NCBI RefSeq assembly: GCF_002953255.1
Contig: NZ_CP026498.1
Coordinates: 5,938,339 to 6,002,338, forward strand
Length of the DNA: 64,000 nucleotides
From: Streptomyces sp. CB01881
GTDB lineage: Bacteria > Actinomycetota > Actinomycetes > Streptomycetales > Streptomycetaceae
Direction of reading: 5' to 3'
The notes under the pieces are model-generated. The model saw nothing but the letters and a program-made list of their open reading frames with translations. It searched no databases and had not been told where the DNA came from. A program made the position numbers and the translations under genes. Positions 48,779 through 58,508 of this stretch are shown here, one piece after another. Positions within the stretch are counted from its first letter, which is position 1. Every line of letters starts with the position of its first letter.

Positions 48779-49669
48779 GTGGGATACAAGGGCCCGATCA
48801 GCCAGCGACAGCGCCGATTCGGCGAAGAGCTGCAACGTTTGCGACTGGCAGCCGGATTGTCCGCACCCGACGCAGGCGCGCTGGTCGGCATGAAGGGTCC
48901 GGCGGTGAGCCACACCGAGGCCGGACGGATCACCCTCAACCCGGAGCGCCTTGAGATCTGGCTCGACGCCTACGGATGCACCGATCCTGCCTACCGCGCG
49001 ACGTTGGCCGAGATGGGGCGGAGTTCCGGCAAGGGCTGGTGGACGGACTTCGAGGGACGGGTACCAGACCTTGCCCTCGACCTCGCCGAGACCGAGAACA
49101 GGGCAACTCGCCTCGACAACTACGAGACGCTCTACATCCCCGGGCTTCTCCAACTACCCGCTTACGCAGAGGCCGTCTACGGGGAGTCCCAGCGCAACAG
49201 CAAGTGGGACATTTCATCACTCATCCAGTTCCGCATCGAGCGACAGCAGATCCTGACCGATGGCGATCAGAGGCAATTTCGCTTCGTGATCCACGAAGCA
49301 GCGCTGCGCATGCGATTCCCTGGCGACACTGTCATGCGGGCCCAGCTGCTCCATCTACTTGAGGCAGCCGAACTCCCCAATGTCGCCATCCACGTGCTTC
49401 CTTTCACTGCACCGAAGCACGCACCGTATTCAGGATCGTTCCTGCACTGCGACCCGGGCTGCCCGGACCTGGCAACAGTCATTCTCGACGGTCCGAAACG
49501 TGCCGAGCATCTTGGCAACCAAGTGGACCTCGTTGACTATCGCCAGAAGTTCCAGCAGTTGAGTGACCTCGCACTGCCAGCGGTCGACAAGACCAATGCC
49601 CTACGTGGGCTCCCTGACCGTGACTCCTGGGGGCTACTGCATCATCTCCTGTATCTGCTTCAGTCTTGA
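48779..49669 (+). CDS. XRE-family regulator with DUF5753 domain (second copy)
   Basis: 296 residues. HTH about 14-70 (EELQRLRLAAGLSAPDAGAL then MKGPAVSHTEAGR). DUF5753 about 100-285 with LDNYETLYIPGLLQLPAYAE, ALRMRFPGDTVM, VAIHVLPFTAPKHAPYSGSF and a long C-terminal helix. GC content and third-position GC are visibly lower than in neighbouring genes (for example TTTGCGACTGGCA and many A/T third bases), suggesting recent acquisition. The GTG at 48779 follows GGAAGG. Paired with the DUF397 gene 10 bp downstream. Confidence 0.93.
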   Translation: MGYKGPISQRQRRFGEELQRLRLAAGLSAPDAGALVGMKGPAVSHTEAGRITLNPERLEIWLDAYGCTDPAYRATLAEMGRSSGKGWWTDFEGRVPDLALDLAETENRATRLDNYETLYIPGLLQLPAYAEAVYGESQRNSKWDISSLIQFRIERQQILTDGDQRQFRFVIHEAALRMRFPGDTVMRAQLLHLLEAAELPNVAIHVLPFTAPKHAPYSGSFLHCDPGCPDLATVILDGPKRAEHLGNQVDLVDYRQKFQQLSDLALPAVDKTNALRGLPDRDSWGLLHHLLYLLQS

Positions 49670-49679
49670 AAGGCACACG

Positions 49680-49880
49680 ATGTACTCCATCTCCTGGCAG
49701 AAGTCGTCGTACAGCGATGCAGAAGGTGGCAACAACTGCCTCGAAGTGGCCCCCGGGACCGGCGATGCCCGCCACCTCCGCGAGTCCGACGACCCGGACG
49801 TCATCGTCACCACCACCACCACCAAGCTCCGCGCCTTCATCCTCGGGGCCAAGGCCGGCGCGTTCGACCACCTCATCTGA
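49680..49880 (+). CDS. DUF397 small protein, partner of the second XRE regulator
   Basis: 66 residues: ISWQKSSYSDAEGGNNCLEVA core, HLRESDDPDVIVTTTTTKLR and LGAKAGAFDHLI at the end. All DUF397 landmarks are present (W-x-K-S-S-x-S, N-C-x-E-V, R-E/D-S-D/K). ATG 49680 has GAAAGG upstream, 10 bp after the regulator stop, so the genes are co-transcribed. Presumed functional partner of the upstream regulator. Confidence 0.92.
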   Translation: MYSISWQKSSYSDAEGGNNCLEVAPGTGDARHLRESDDPDVIVTTTTTKLRAFILGAKAGAFDHLI

Positions 49881-49890
49881 CCGACGGGCC

Positions 49891-49925
49891 GGGGCGATGA
49901 CTGCCGGTTCCGCAGCCATCGCCCC
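49891..49925. terminator. Hairpin after second XRE-DUF397 pair
   Basis: GGGGCGATG (49891-49899) pairs with CATCGCCCC (49917-49925) and CTGC with GCAG inside, with one A.C mismatch and a 7-nt loop. The 3' arm overlaps the stop of the convergent gene. Confidence 0.65.
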
Positions 49926-50785
49926 TACCAGTCAGGACCGACCCCGTTGCACTCGGCGCCCGGGCAGCCGCTGGCGTAGACCTGGCTGACGCCGATCGCC
50001 ATCAGGTACCGGTGTCCCGCATACGCCTTGGCCTTCAGAGTCTCGGCGCCCACTCTCCGCCAGTCGAAATACACCACGCGCTCGGACTCCCGGTCCAGGT
50101 ACGGCTTCGCGTCCGGGCCGCTCAGCGAAGGCCGGTCGTCCCAGCTCCCGTTCACTGACGGAAATCCCTTGCCGTCCATGACTGCCACGGTCAGAGCGAT
50201 CCCCTTCCGCCCATCGCCCGGCACGTGATCGACGCCGACCGCGTTCGGCCGGGCCAGCGCCTCCGCCGTCTGCTCGGCCGTGGCGTCGGAACCCGGGCTG
50301 TGCATGTGCCGCAGCTGCTGCACCAGCGTCCTGCCGTCCGGACGCGGCTTCCACCCCAGCCCCGCCGCCGCCCCGTCCAGTTCCGCGAGCCGCGGTTCGA
50401 TCTCACCGTCGAACGCCGCGTACAGCACCGTCGTCCGCCGGCAGGTCACCCCCGACCAGGCCGGCTTGCCGCCGAAGGACCCGCTGCGGGCCTCGGCATG
50501 GCAGCGGTCGGCGACCGAGCTGTCGAGGACCTCCGCCCAGGGCGCCGCCGCCCGCAGCCGTGCCGTCTGCTCGTCGGCGAACGCCACCGCCCTTTCGCGC
50601 GCCTCACGCGTCTCGGCGGACCGGGCCAACCCTGCCGCGTCCGGCGCCTTGGGGACGGTGGTCAGGTCGTGGATCGCCCAGGCGAGCAACCCGACGACGA
50701 CCACCGCCACCGCCACGACCAGGCCCAGCAACGTCAGCAGCACCCGTCGTATCCCGGCCCGGACCGAGTTCTCCCCCGTACTCAT
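49925..50785 (-). CDS. Hypothetical single-span membrane protein
   Basis: 286 residues. TM helix about 16-40 (VLLTLLGLVVAVAVVVVGLL) follows a short cytoplasmic tail. The extracytoplasmic domain contains TARLRAAAPWAEVLDSSVAD, GSFGGKPAWSGVTCRRTTVL and YLMAIGVSQVYASGCPGAEC, with several cysteines likely paired. No family recognised. The ATG at 50785 is the first good start. It converges on the DUF397 gene and diverges from the lipoprotein gene. Confidence 0.7.
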   Translation of the reverse strand: MSTGENSVRAGIRRVLLTLLGLVVAVAVVVVGLLAWAIHDLTTVPKAPDAAGLARSAETREARERAVAFADEQTARLRAAAPWAEVLDSSVADRCHAEARSGSFGGKPAWSGVTCRRTTVLYAAFDGEIEPRLAELDGAAAGLGWKPRPDGRTLVQQLRHMHSPGSDATAEQTAEALARPNAVGVDHVPGDGRKGIALTVAVMDGKGFPSVNGSWDDRPSLSGPDAKPYLDRESERVVYFDWRRVGAETLKAKAYAGHRYLMAIGVSQVYASGCPGAECNGVGPDW

Positions 50786-51068
50786 GGCCACCACCGTAGC
50801 CACGGCCGCGCCCGAAGCAACGGCCCGAGATGCCTCCGAGACGCCGCCGCAACGGACCCGGGACCGCCCGGAACGCTGCGCCGCAGGTGCGCGCCCCGGC
50901 CGCCCCGGCAAACGCCACCGCCGTACCGGCTCCTCAACAACCCCGACGCGGTCACGTCACATCCGGGTCAAAAGCCCGCCAAGACCATGGTGCGCTCCCC
51001 CGCCCCCGCGCTATCAACAGAGGTACGAGCAGCGCCATTTGGCGCTGCGGAACACGGGGGGACCTCCT

Positions 51069-51788
51069 GTGAACAGCCTCAGTAGCGGTAGAAGCGTGCG
51101 GGCACTCGTCGGACTGGCCGCCGTCGGCGCGCTGACCCTCACCGCCTGCAACGACGACACCTCGTCGGACTCGGCGAAGAACACCCCGCCGCCAACCGCC
51201 GCCCCGACGACCCCGGCGGCCGCCCCGACCATGCCCGTCAGCACTCCGACCAGCCCGGCCGCCGCGGGCTCGTCCAGCAGCACCCCGGCCGGCGCCTCGG
51301 CCACTGCCCCCGCACCCGCCACCGGCGGCGGCAAGGACGCGACTCCCGGTCAGACCTTCAAGATCGGCCAGCCCGCCCAGGTGCAGTTCACCTCGGGCAG
51401 CACCAAGGGCGTCATCGCCCTGTCCGTCAGCTCGATCGAGACCGGCGACCCGGCCGACCTCGACGCGCTCAAGCTGGGCGACAAGGTGAAGGGCCTCGTC
51501 CCGTACTACGTGCACTACACGATCACCAACACCGGGACCACCGACCTGGCCTACACCAGCGTGGACCACGTCAAGGGCCTCCTACCGGACGGCAGCGAGG
51601 CCCAGGAACTGATGATCATCGGCGGGTTCGCCAAGTGCCCGAGCACCTCACTGCCGAAGGGCTTCACCAACGGCCAGACCGCCCAGGCCTGCGCGGTCGC
51701 GCTCGCCCCAACCGCCACCAAGGTCACGGGCGCCGAGTACTGGGGCTCCCCGTACACCCTCGGCAAGGGCGCCATCTCCTGGAAGTAA
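51069..51788 (+). CDS. Secreted lipoprotein (DUF4352-like)
   Basis: 239 residues. The signal peptide ALVGLAAVGALTLTAC ends in a lipobox (L-T-A-C), so Cys about 28 is lipidated. A Pro/Thr/Ser/Ala-rich linker (40-88) leads to a beta-rich domain from about 95 (FKIGQPAQVQFTSGSTKGVI, VPYYVHYTITNTGTTDLAYT, GFAKCPSTSLPKGFTNGQTA) resembling the DUF4352 immunoglobulin-like fold. Such lipoproteins are very common in actinobacteria and uncharacterised. The GTG at 51069 follows a GGGGGGA. Ends in a strong terminator. Confidence 0.85.
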   Translation: MNSLSSGRSVRALVGLAAVGALTLTACNDDTSSDSAKNTPPPTAAPTTPAAAPTMPVSTPTSPAAAGSSSSTPAGASATAPAPATGGGKDATPGQTFKIGQPAQVQFTSGSTKGVIALSVSSIETGDPADLDALKLGDKVKGLVPYYVHYTITNTGTTDLAYTSVDHVKGLLPDGSEAQELMIIGGFAKCPSTSLPKGFTNGQTAQACAVALAPTATKVTGAEYWGSPYTLGKGAISWK

Positions 51789-51802
51789 CGTCCGGATCCT
51801 GA

Positions 51803-51841
51803 GCGGGCGTGGAGCCGGTGCATCCCCGGCTCCACGCCCGC
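51803..51841 (+). terminator. Terminator hairpin after lipoprotein gene
   Basis: 16-bp perfect arms (GCGGGCGTGGAGCCGG / mirror at 51826-51841) with a 7-nt loop, 14 bp after the stop codon; followed by TTCC-rich sequence. Confidence 0.85.
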
Positions 51842-51907
51842 TTCCGTCTGCTTCCACCCGCTTCCATCCGGCCGTTCGACCGTCCGATAGTCCGGCCGTC
51901 CGGCCGC

Positions 51908-52348
51908 TCAGTCCTGCGCCGCGGCACCCACCGGCGACAGGCCGCGCTCGGCGAAGACCTTCTTCGCCACGAACGTGGCGTTGAGGGCGCGCGGCATGCC
52001 GCAGTAGACGGCCGAGTGCAGCAGCGCCTCGATGATCTCCTCGGGGCTGAGGCCGACGTTGAGGGCCGCATTGATGTGCACGTCCAGCTGCGGTTCGCAG
52101 CCGCCGAGGGCGGTGAGCATGCCGAGGGTGACCAGCTGCCGGTCACGGGGGGCCAGGCCGGGCCGGTCGTAGATGTCGCCGAATGCCCAGGCGACGACCT
52201 GGTGGCCCAGCTCCGGCGAGATGTCCGCCAGCGCGTCGATGACCTTCTGGCCGCTCTCCCCGTCGATGCGGGTGAGGACCTCCATCCCGTGGTCGAAGCG
52301 CTCCTGGCGGGTCGCGGCGGGGGCGGGGGCGACGACGGTGCTGTTCAC
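51908..52348 (-). CDS. Carboxymuconolactone decarboxylase (AhpD-like) family protein
   Basis: 146 residues. ALADISPELGHQVVAWAFGD, GLAPRDRQLVTLGMLTALGG, then CEPQLDVHINAALNVGLSPE and LLHSAVYCGMPRALNA are typical of the CMD family in its gamma-carboxymuconolactone decarboxylase branch; the AhpD C-x-x-C pair is absent. It could act in protocatechuate breakdown or as an alkyl-hydroperoxide-related enzyme. The GTG at 52348 begins the conserved part. Divergent from a VOC gene with a shared palindrome. Confidence 0.88.
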   Translation of the reverse strand: MNSTVVAPAPAATRQERFDHGMEVLTRIDGESGQKVIDALADISPELGHQVVAWAFGDIYDRPGLAPRDRQLVTLGMLTALGGCEPQLDVHINAALNVGLSPEEIIEALLHSAVYCGMPRALNATFVAKKVFAERGLSPVGAAAQD

Positions 52349-52540
52349 AGGTGGTCCGTTTCCGCCACCCGGAGGCGGCTGTTCGTCGGGACGGTCGAGT
52401 CCTCCGGCCGCGGGGAGGATCTCTCCGCCGGCCACAACAGGGACAGTAGAAGTTTGAGTCCGCTCTAACGCAAGCGTCTTGAGCGAGCCCCCGGGACGCA
52501 CGTCCAGCCGCGCCCCCATCACCCTTGCCCGATTCTCCGT

Positions 52541-52552
52541 ACTATGTATAGT
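52541..52552. promoter_or_regulatory. ACTAT-type palindrome between CMD and VOC genes (candidate operator)
   Basis: ACTAT-GT-ATAGT (52541-52552), a perfect 5-bp dyad flanked by GT and GTAC, lies 43 bp before the VOC gene start in an AT-rich island. It could be a TetR- or MarR-type operator controlling one or both divergent genes. No regulator gene is adjacent. Confidence 0.5.
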
Positions 52553-52594
52553 GTACTGCGTACGGGGTATTCGCCGACGAGAGGGCACTCATCC

Positions 52595-52975
52595 ATGCAG
52601 ATCACCGCCGCCGCCGTTTCGCTCACCGTCGAGGACGAGACCGCCTCCTCGGCCTTCCTCCAGAGGCACTTCGGGTTCACCGAGCAGATGGCCGCCGACG
52701 GATTCGTCTCGCTCGGACGGGAGGACTCAGGGATGAACGTGATCTACCTGCGGCGCGGCAACGAGGTGCTGCCGGCAGGGTTCCGCGACCAGCACGCCGC
52801 CGGGCTGATCCTCGCCTTCAACGTCACCGGCCTGGAGGACGAGGAGGCCCGCCTCCGCGGCGAGGGCGTGGAGATCACCATGCCCCTGCTGGAGGAGCCG
52901 TGGGGCGAGAAGCTGTTCCAGGTCACCGACCCGAACGGGGTCGTGATCCAGCTGGTCGAGTGGGTCCAGCAGTAA
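52595..52975 (+). CDS. VOC-superfamily protein (glyoxalase/bleomycin-resistance-like)
   Basis: 126 residues, two beta-alpha-beta-beta-beta units. Start SLTVEDETASSAFLQRHFGF; end KLFQVTDPNGVVIQLVEW with the metal-ligand Glu position filled. VOC proteins include glyoxalases, dioxygenases and antibiotic-binding resistance proteins; this one is not assignable. ATG at 52595 has GAGGG at about 9 nt. A start 17 codons upstream is possible but the extra residues are not VOC-like. Confidence 0.88.
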   Translation: MQITAAAVSLTVEDETASSAFLQRHFGFTEQMAADGFVSLGREDSGMNVIYLRRGNEVLPAGFRDQHAAGLILAFNVTGLEDEEARLRGEGVEITMPLLEEPWGEKLFQVTDPNGVVIQLVEWVQQ

Positions 52976-53002
52976 CCGAGGGCAGGAACGACGGCAGGAA
53001 CG

Positions 53003-53036
53003 ACGGCGCCCCCCGGCCTCGGCCGGGGGGCGCCGT
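53003..53036. terminator. Hairpin between convergent VOC and korB genes
   Basis: 16-bp perfect arms (ACGGCGCCCCCCGGCC / mirror) with a 2-nt loop; preceded by a duplicated GGCAGGAACGAC. It can end both transcripts. Confidence 0.8.
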
Positions 53037-53052
53037 CACCGTGCGACGGGCC

Positions 53053-54101
53053 TCAGTCGACGGTCCAGGTGTCGCTCCCGGCCAGCAGCGAGGCCAGATC
53101 GCCCCGGCCGTGCCGATCGGCCGCCTCGGCCAGCTGGGCGGCCATCAGCTCGTCGTACACCGGCCGCTTCACGCTCCGCAGCACGCCGATCGGGGTGTGG
53201 TGCAACGTGTCCGTGTCGGCGATCCGCGAGAGCGCGAACGCCCCGGCCGGGCCCACGGCGTGGGCGTCGTGGACGACCACCGACGCCTCGTTCCCGGCGG
53301 TGACGGCGTCGACGAACAGCTCGCCGTCCGGACCGCGGAAGACGCCCTGGGCGAGGTCCGCGCCGAACCGGATCGGCTGTCCGTGCTCCAGGCGGATCAG
53401 CGCCTCGTCCCGGGTGCCCGGCTCCTTCAGCACCTCGAAGGCGCCGTCGTTGAAGATGTTGCAGTTCTGGTAGATCTCCACCAGCGCCGTGCCCTCGTGC
53501 TCCGCCGCCGCCCGCAGCACCGACTGGAGGTGCTGACGGTCGGAGTCGATCGTCCGCGCGACGAACGACGCCTCCGCGCCGATCGCCAGCGAGAGCGGGT
53601 TGAACGGGGCGTCCAGCGAGCCCATCGGCGTCGACTTGGTGATCTTGCCGACCTCGCTGGTCGGCGAGTACTGGCCCTTGGTGAGGCCGTAGATCCGGTT
53701 GTTGAACAGCAGGATCTTCAGGTTGACGTTCCGCCGCAGCGCGTGGATCAGGTGGTTGCCGCCGATCGAGAGCGCATCGCCGTCACCCGTCACCACCCAC
53801 ACGCTCAGGTCCTGCCGGGACGAAGCGAGCCCGGTGGCGATGGCCGGCGCGCGGCCGTGGATCGAGTGAACGCCGTAGGTGTTCATGTAGTACGGGAAGC
53901 GCGAGGAACAGCCGATCCCGGAGACGAAGACGGTGTTCTCCCGCTTGATCCCCAACTCCGGCATGAAGGACTGCACGGCCGCCAGGATCGCGTAGTCACC
54001 GCACCCCGGGCACCAGCGCACCTCCTGGTCCGTCTTGAAGTCCTTGGCGCTCTGCGGCGCCTCGCTCTTCGGGACCAGCTTCAACGAGGGGAACTGCTCG
54101 C

Positions 54102-54105
<4 letters not shown>
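53053..54105 (-). CDS. korB: 2-oxoacid:ferredoxin oxidoreductase, beta subunit (KorB)
   Basis: 350 residues. The iron-sulfur/TPP region has VRWCPGCGDYAILAAVQ, GIGCSSRFPYYMNTYG and the TPP-Mg motif GDGDALSIGGNHLIHALRRN followed by NNRIYGLTKGQ. Together with KorA it oxidatively decarboxylates 2-oxoglutarate (or a related 2-oxoacid) to the acyl-CoA, reducing ferredoxin. The start overlaps the korA stop by 4 nt (ATGA). Cytoplasmic. Actinobacterial KorAB replaces or supplements the 2-oxoglutarate dehydrogenase complex. Confidence 0.95.
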
Positions 54106-56129
<2,024 letters not shown>

Positions 56130-56240
56130 TGCCGCGGACCTCCTCGTGGGCACCAGCCGCGGGCGTGAGCCGTGTGCCCCGTCCGCCTGGTGCACCTCTC
56201 GCATCCTATGCGGGTAAGGATTGCCTTGGACGGAACTCCC

Positions 56241-56271
56241 CGATGCGGCGGGAAAACACCGCCGCATCGGG
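56241..56271 (-). terminator. Hairpin downstream of response regulator gene
   Basis: 12-bp perfect arms with a 7-nt GAAAACA loop, between the NarL-type gene (upstream on the minus strand) and korA. It may stop read-through into korA. Confidence 0.55.
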
Positions 56272-56340
56272 TCGGAAATCCCGCCACACCGGGCCGGAAA
56301 TCACCACCGCACCGGGCCGGAAATCACGGCCACACCCGGT
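56261..56340. repeat. 22-23 bp tandem repeat
   Basis: Units start at 56261, 56283, 56306 and a half unit at 56329; the shared core is ACCGGGCCGGAAATCA. Confidence 0.75.
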
Positions 56341-56417
56341 ACAACGCCCCGGGACCGTGGTCTCATACCGGGCCGTGGCCTCCTACCGGGCCGGCGGACG
56401 GGCAGCACGAGTTCACC

Positions 56418-56477
56418 GGATCCTGTTCGTCCAGATCCTGTTCGTCCGGGTCCCCAGTGTTCGGGTCCCACGTGTTC
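56418..56477. repeat. 15-bp tandem repeat, four diverging copies
   Basis: Copies at 56418, 56433, 56448 and 56463; the first two differ by one base (GGATCCTGTTCGTCC and AGATCCTGTTCGTCC), the last two by a few (GGGTCCCCAGTGTTC and GGGTCCCACGTGTTC). Confidence 0.75.
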
Positions 56478-56486
56478 GGGTGCGCA

Positions 56487-57149
56487 CTACGAGTTCAGGT
56501 AGGTGAGCACCGCCAGCACCCGGCGGTGGTCCTCGGAGCTCTGGGTCAGGCCCAGCTTGAGGAAGATGTTGCTGACGTGCTTCTCCACCGCACCGTCCGA
56601 GACCACCAGCTGCTTGGCCACCGCCGCGTTGGTCCGGCCCTCGGCCATCAGCCCGAGCACCTCGCGCTCGCGCGGGGTCAGCCCGGCCAGCACGTCGCCC
56701 TTGCGGCTGCGGCTGAGCAGCTGCTGCACGACCTCCGGGTCCAGTGCGGTACCGCCCCCGGCGACCCGGACCACCGCGTCCACGAACTCGCGCACCTCGG
56801 CCACCCGGTCCTTCAACAGGTAGCCCACGCCCCGGGTGGAACCGGCCAGCAGCTCGGAGGCGTACCGCTCCTCCACGTACTGCGACAGCACCAGGACGCC
56901 CAGGTCCGGGTAGAGGCCGCGGAGCGTGACGCAGGCGCGGACGCCCTCGTCGGTGTGGGTGGGGGGCATCCGGACGTCGGCGACCACCACGTCGGGCATC
57001 GCGCCGCCCTCGGCCAGGTCGTGGACGGCCTTCAGCAGCGCCTCACCGTCCCCGACACCTGCCACGACCTCCAGACCCCGGTCGGTGAGCAGCCTGGTCA
57101 GGCCCTCCCGCAGCAGTACGGAGTCCTCGGCGATGACGACGCGAAGCAT
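56487..57149 (-). CDS. NarL/FixJ-type response regulator (orphan)
   Basis: 220 residues. The receiver domain has acidic D9, phosphorylation site D58 (in VVVADVRMPP) and the LLKD lysine near residue 120. The LuxR-type DNA-binding domain contains LTPREREVLGLMAEGRTNAA then VAKQLVVSDGAVEKHVSNIF. The standard NarL-group fold is complete. The histidine kinase usually found next to such genes is absent. It lies between korA and the polyprenyl synthase gene. Target genes unknown. ATG 57149 has GGAAGG-like sequence upstream. Confidence 0.92.
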   Translation of the reverse strand: MLRVVIAEDSVLLREGLTRLLTDRGLEVVAGVGDGEALLKAVHDLAEGGAMPDVVVADVRMPPTHTDEGVRACVTLRGLYPDLGVLVLSQYVEERYASELLAGSTRGVGYLLKDRVAEVREFVDAVVRVAGGGTALDPEVVQQLLSRSRKGDVLAGLTPREREVLGLMAEGRTNAAVAKQLVVSDGAVEKHVSNIFLKLGLTQSSEDHRRVLAVLTYLNS

Positions 57150-57240
57150 GGGGGCCTTCCGGTCGGGCGGTGCTGCGGGCTGAGCTGACGACCGTCAGTC
57201 TTCCCTACTCGCACCACCGCCGGGCGGCAAATCACACCGG

Positions 57241-57260
57241 GGCCCGGACTCGTCCGGGCC
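57241..57260 (-). terminator. Short hairpin after polyprenyl synthase gene
   Basis: 8-bp perfect arms (GGCCCGGA / TCCGGGCC) with a 4-nt loop, 6 bp after the stop codon on the minus strand. Confidence 0.5.
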
Positions 57261-57266
57261 GGCGCC

Positions 57267-58277
57267 TCACATCGTGCGGATGGCCACCGCGTCGCAGAGT
57301 CCCTGGAGCGCCGCCTTGGCCGCGCCCTCCGGCAGCGGGGCGAGCAGCGCGCGCGCCTCCTCGGCGTGCCGCAGCGTCTCCCGGCGGGCGTGCTCCAGCG
57401 CCGGGTGGCGGCGCAGCAGCCGCAGCGCCTCGGCGTGCAGCTCGTCGTCGCCGAGGTCGGAGCCGATCAGCTCGCGCAGCCGCAGGTCGGCCGGGTCCGA
57501 CTCGTCCACCGGCATCTGCCGCAGCAGCAGGGTGGGCAGGGTCGCCACGCCCTCGCGCAGGTCGGTACCGGGGGTCTTGCCGGACTCGTGGCCGTCACTG
57601 GCGATGTCGAGCACGTCGTCGGCCAGCTGGAACGCGATGCCGATGCGCTCGCCGTACGCGCTGAGGATGTCCGTGACCCAGGGCTCGGCGCCGGCCAGCA
57701 GTGCTCCTATCCGGCAGGAGACGGCGATCAGCGAACCGGTCTTGCCGGCGAGCACGTCGAGGTAGTGGTGCAGCGGGTCGTCGTCCGGGCCGGGACCGGC
57801 CGTCTCCAGGATCTGGCCGGTGACCAGCCGCTCGAAGGCGTCGGCCTGCACGCGGACGGCCTCCGGGCCGAGGTCGGCGAGCACCTGGGAGGCACGGGAG
57901 AAGAGGAAGTCGCCGGTGAGGATGGCGACCGAGTTGTCCCAGCGCGAGTTGGCGCTGGGGGCGCCGCGGCGCACGGGGGCCTCGTCCATCACGTCGTCGT
58001 GGTAGAGCGTCGCGAGGTGGGTCAGCTCGACGACGACGGCGGCCGGCACCACACCGGGGGCGTTGGCGTCACCGAACTGGGCGGCGAGCATCACCAGCAG
58101 GGGGCGGAAGCGCTTGCCGCCCGCTTCCATCAGGTGGCTGGCGGTGACGGTCACGAAGGGGACGTCGCTCTTCACGGCCTCGATGAGTGCGGCCTCCACC
58201 GCGTCCATCCCGGCCTGGACGTCACGGGTCAGATCGCGGTCCTGCACGCTGAGCCCAAAGGGTCCCACGACGGTCAC
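57267..58277 (-). CDS. Trans-polyprenyl diphosphate synthase (likely menaquinone side chain)
   Basis: 336 residues. Both aspartate-rich motifs are present: DDVMD (first, in LYHDDVMDEAPVRRG) and DDVLD (second, in FQLADDVLDI), with GGKRFRPLLVML near the N-terminus. The residues before the first motif are LATLY, without a bulky block close to it, fitting a long-chain enzyme. It makes C35-C45 polyprenyl diphosphate from IPP. Its place directly downstream of nuoN suggests the menaquinone side chain used by complex I. GTG at 58277 has GAGGAG at about 8 nt. Product length cannot be read from sequence. Confidence 0.9.
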   Translation of the reverse strand: MTVVGPFGLSVQDRDLTRDVQAGMDAVEAALIEAVKSDVPFVTVTASHLMEAGGKRFRPLLVMLAAQFGDANAPGVVPAAVVVELTHLATLYHDDVMDEAPVRRGAPSANSRWDNSVAILTGDFLFSRASQVLADLGPEAVRVQADAFERLVTGQILETAGPGPDDDPLHHYLDVLAGKTGSLIAVSCRIGALLAGAEPWVTDILSAYGERIGIAFQLADDVLDIASDGHESGKTPGTDLREGVATLPTLLLRQMPVDESDPADLRLRELIGSDLGDDELHAEALRLLRRHPALEHARRETLRHAEEARALLAPLPEGAAKAALQGLCDAVAIRTM

Positions 58278-58441
58278 GAAGACCACTCCTCTGTCCCTGG
58301 TCGATCTAGCGGCCTGGTCCCTGAGTGCCGCCGCTGGCCATACAGGCAGGGTATCCGGTCGCGAGTGGATCACTGCACGGGCGTGCGGATCCTGTCATGG
58401 TCGGGCCGGACGCGCTGGTCGGAGCCGGTCCGGGAGCGGCG

Positions 58442-58477
58442 CGTCCGGGCCGCGCGGATGCGCGCGCGGCCCGGACG
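58442..58477 (-). terminator. Terminator hairpin after nuo operon
   Basis: 15-bp perfect arms (CGTCCGGGCCGCGCG / mirror at 58463-58477) with a 6-nt loop, 32 bp after the nuoN stop. Confidence 0.8.
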
Positions 58478-58508
58478 GCGGAGCGCCGGCGGGTGGCCGG
58501 CCCGGGGC

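Larger units (their letters stand above)
56130..56486. other. Repeat-rich intergenic region upstream of korA
   Basis: 357 bp with no gene. It holds a 12-bp perfect hairpin at 56241-56271 (CCGATGCGGCGG / mirror, loop GAAAACA), three and a half copies of a 22-23 bp unit at 56261-56340 (core ACCGGGCCGGAAATCA) and four 15-bp units at 56418-56477 (GATCCTGTTCGTCC, drifting to GTCCCACGTGTTC). The korA promoter must be between about 56150 and 56240. Confidence 0.75.
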
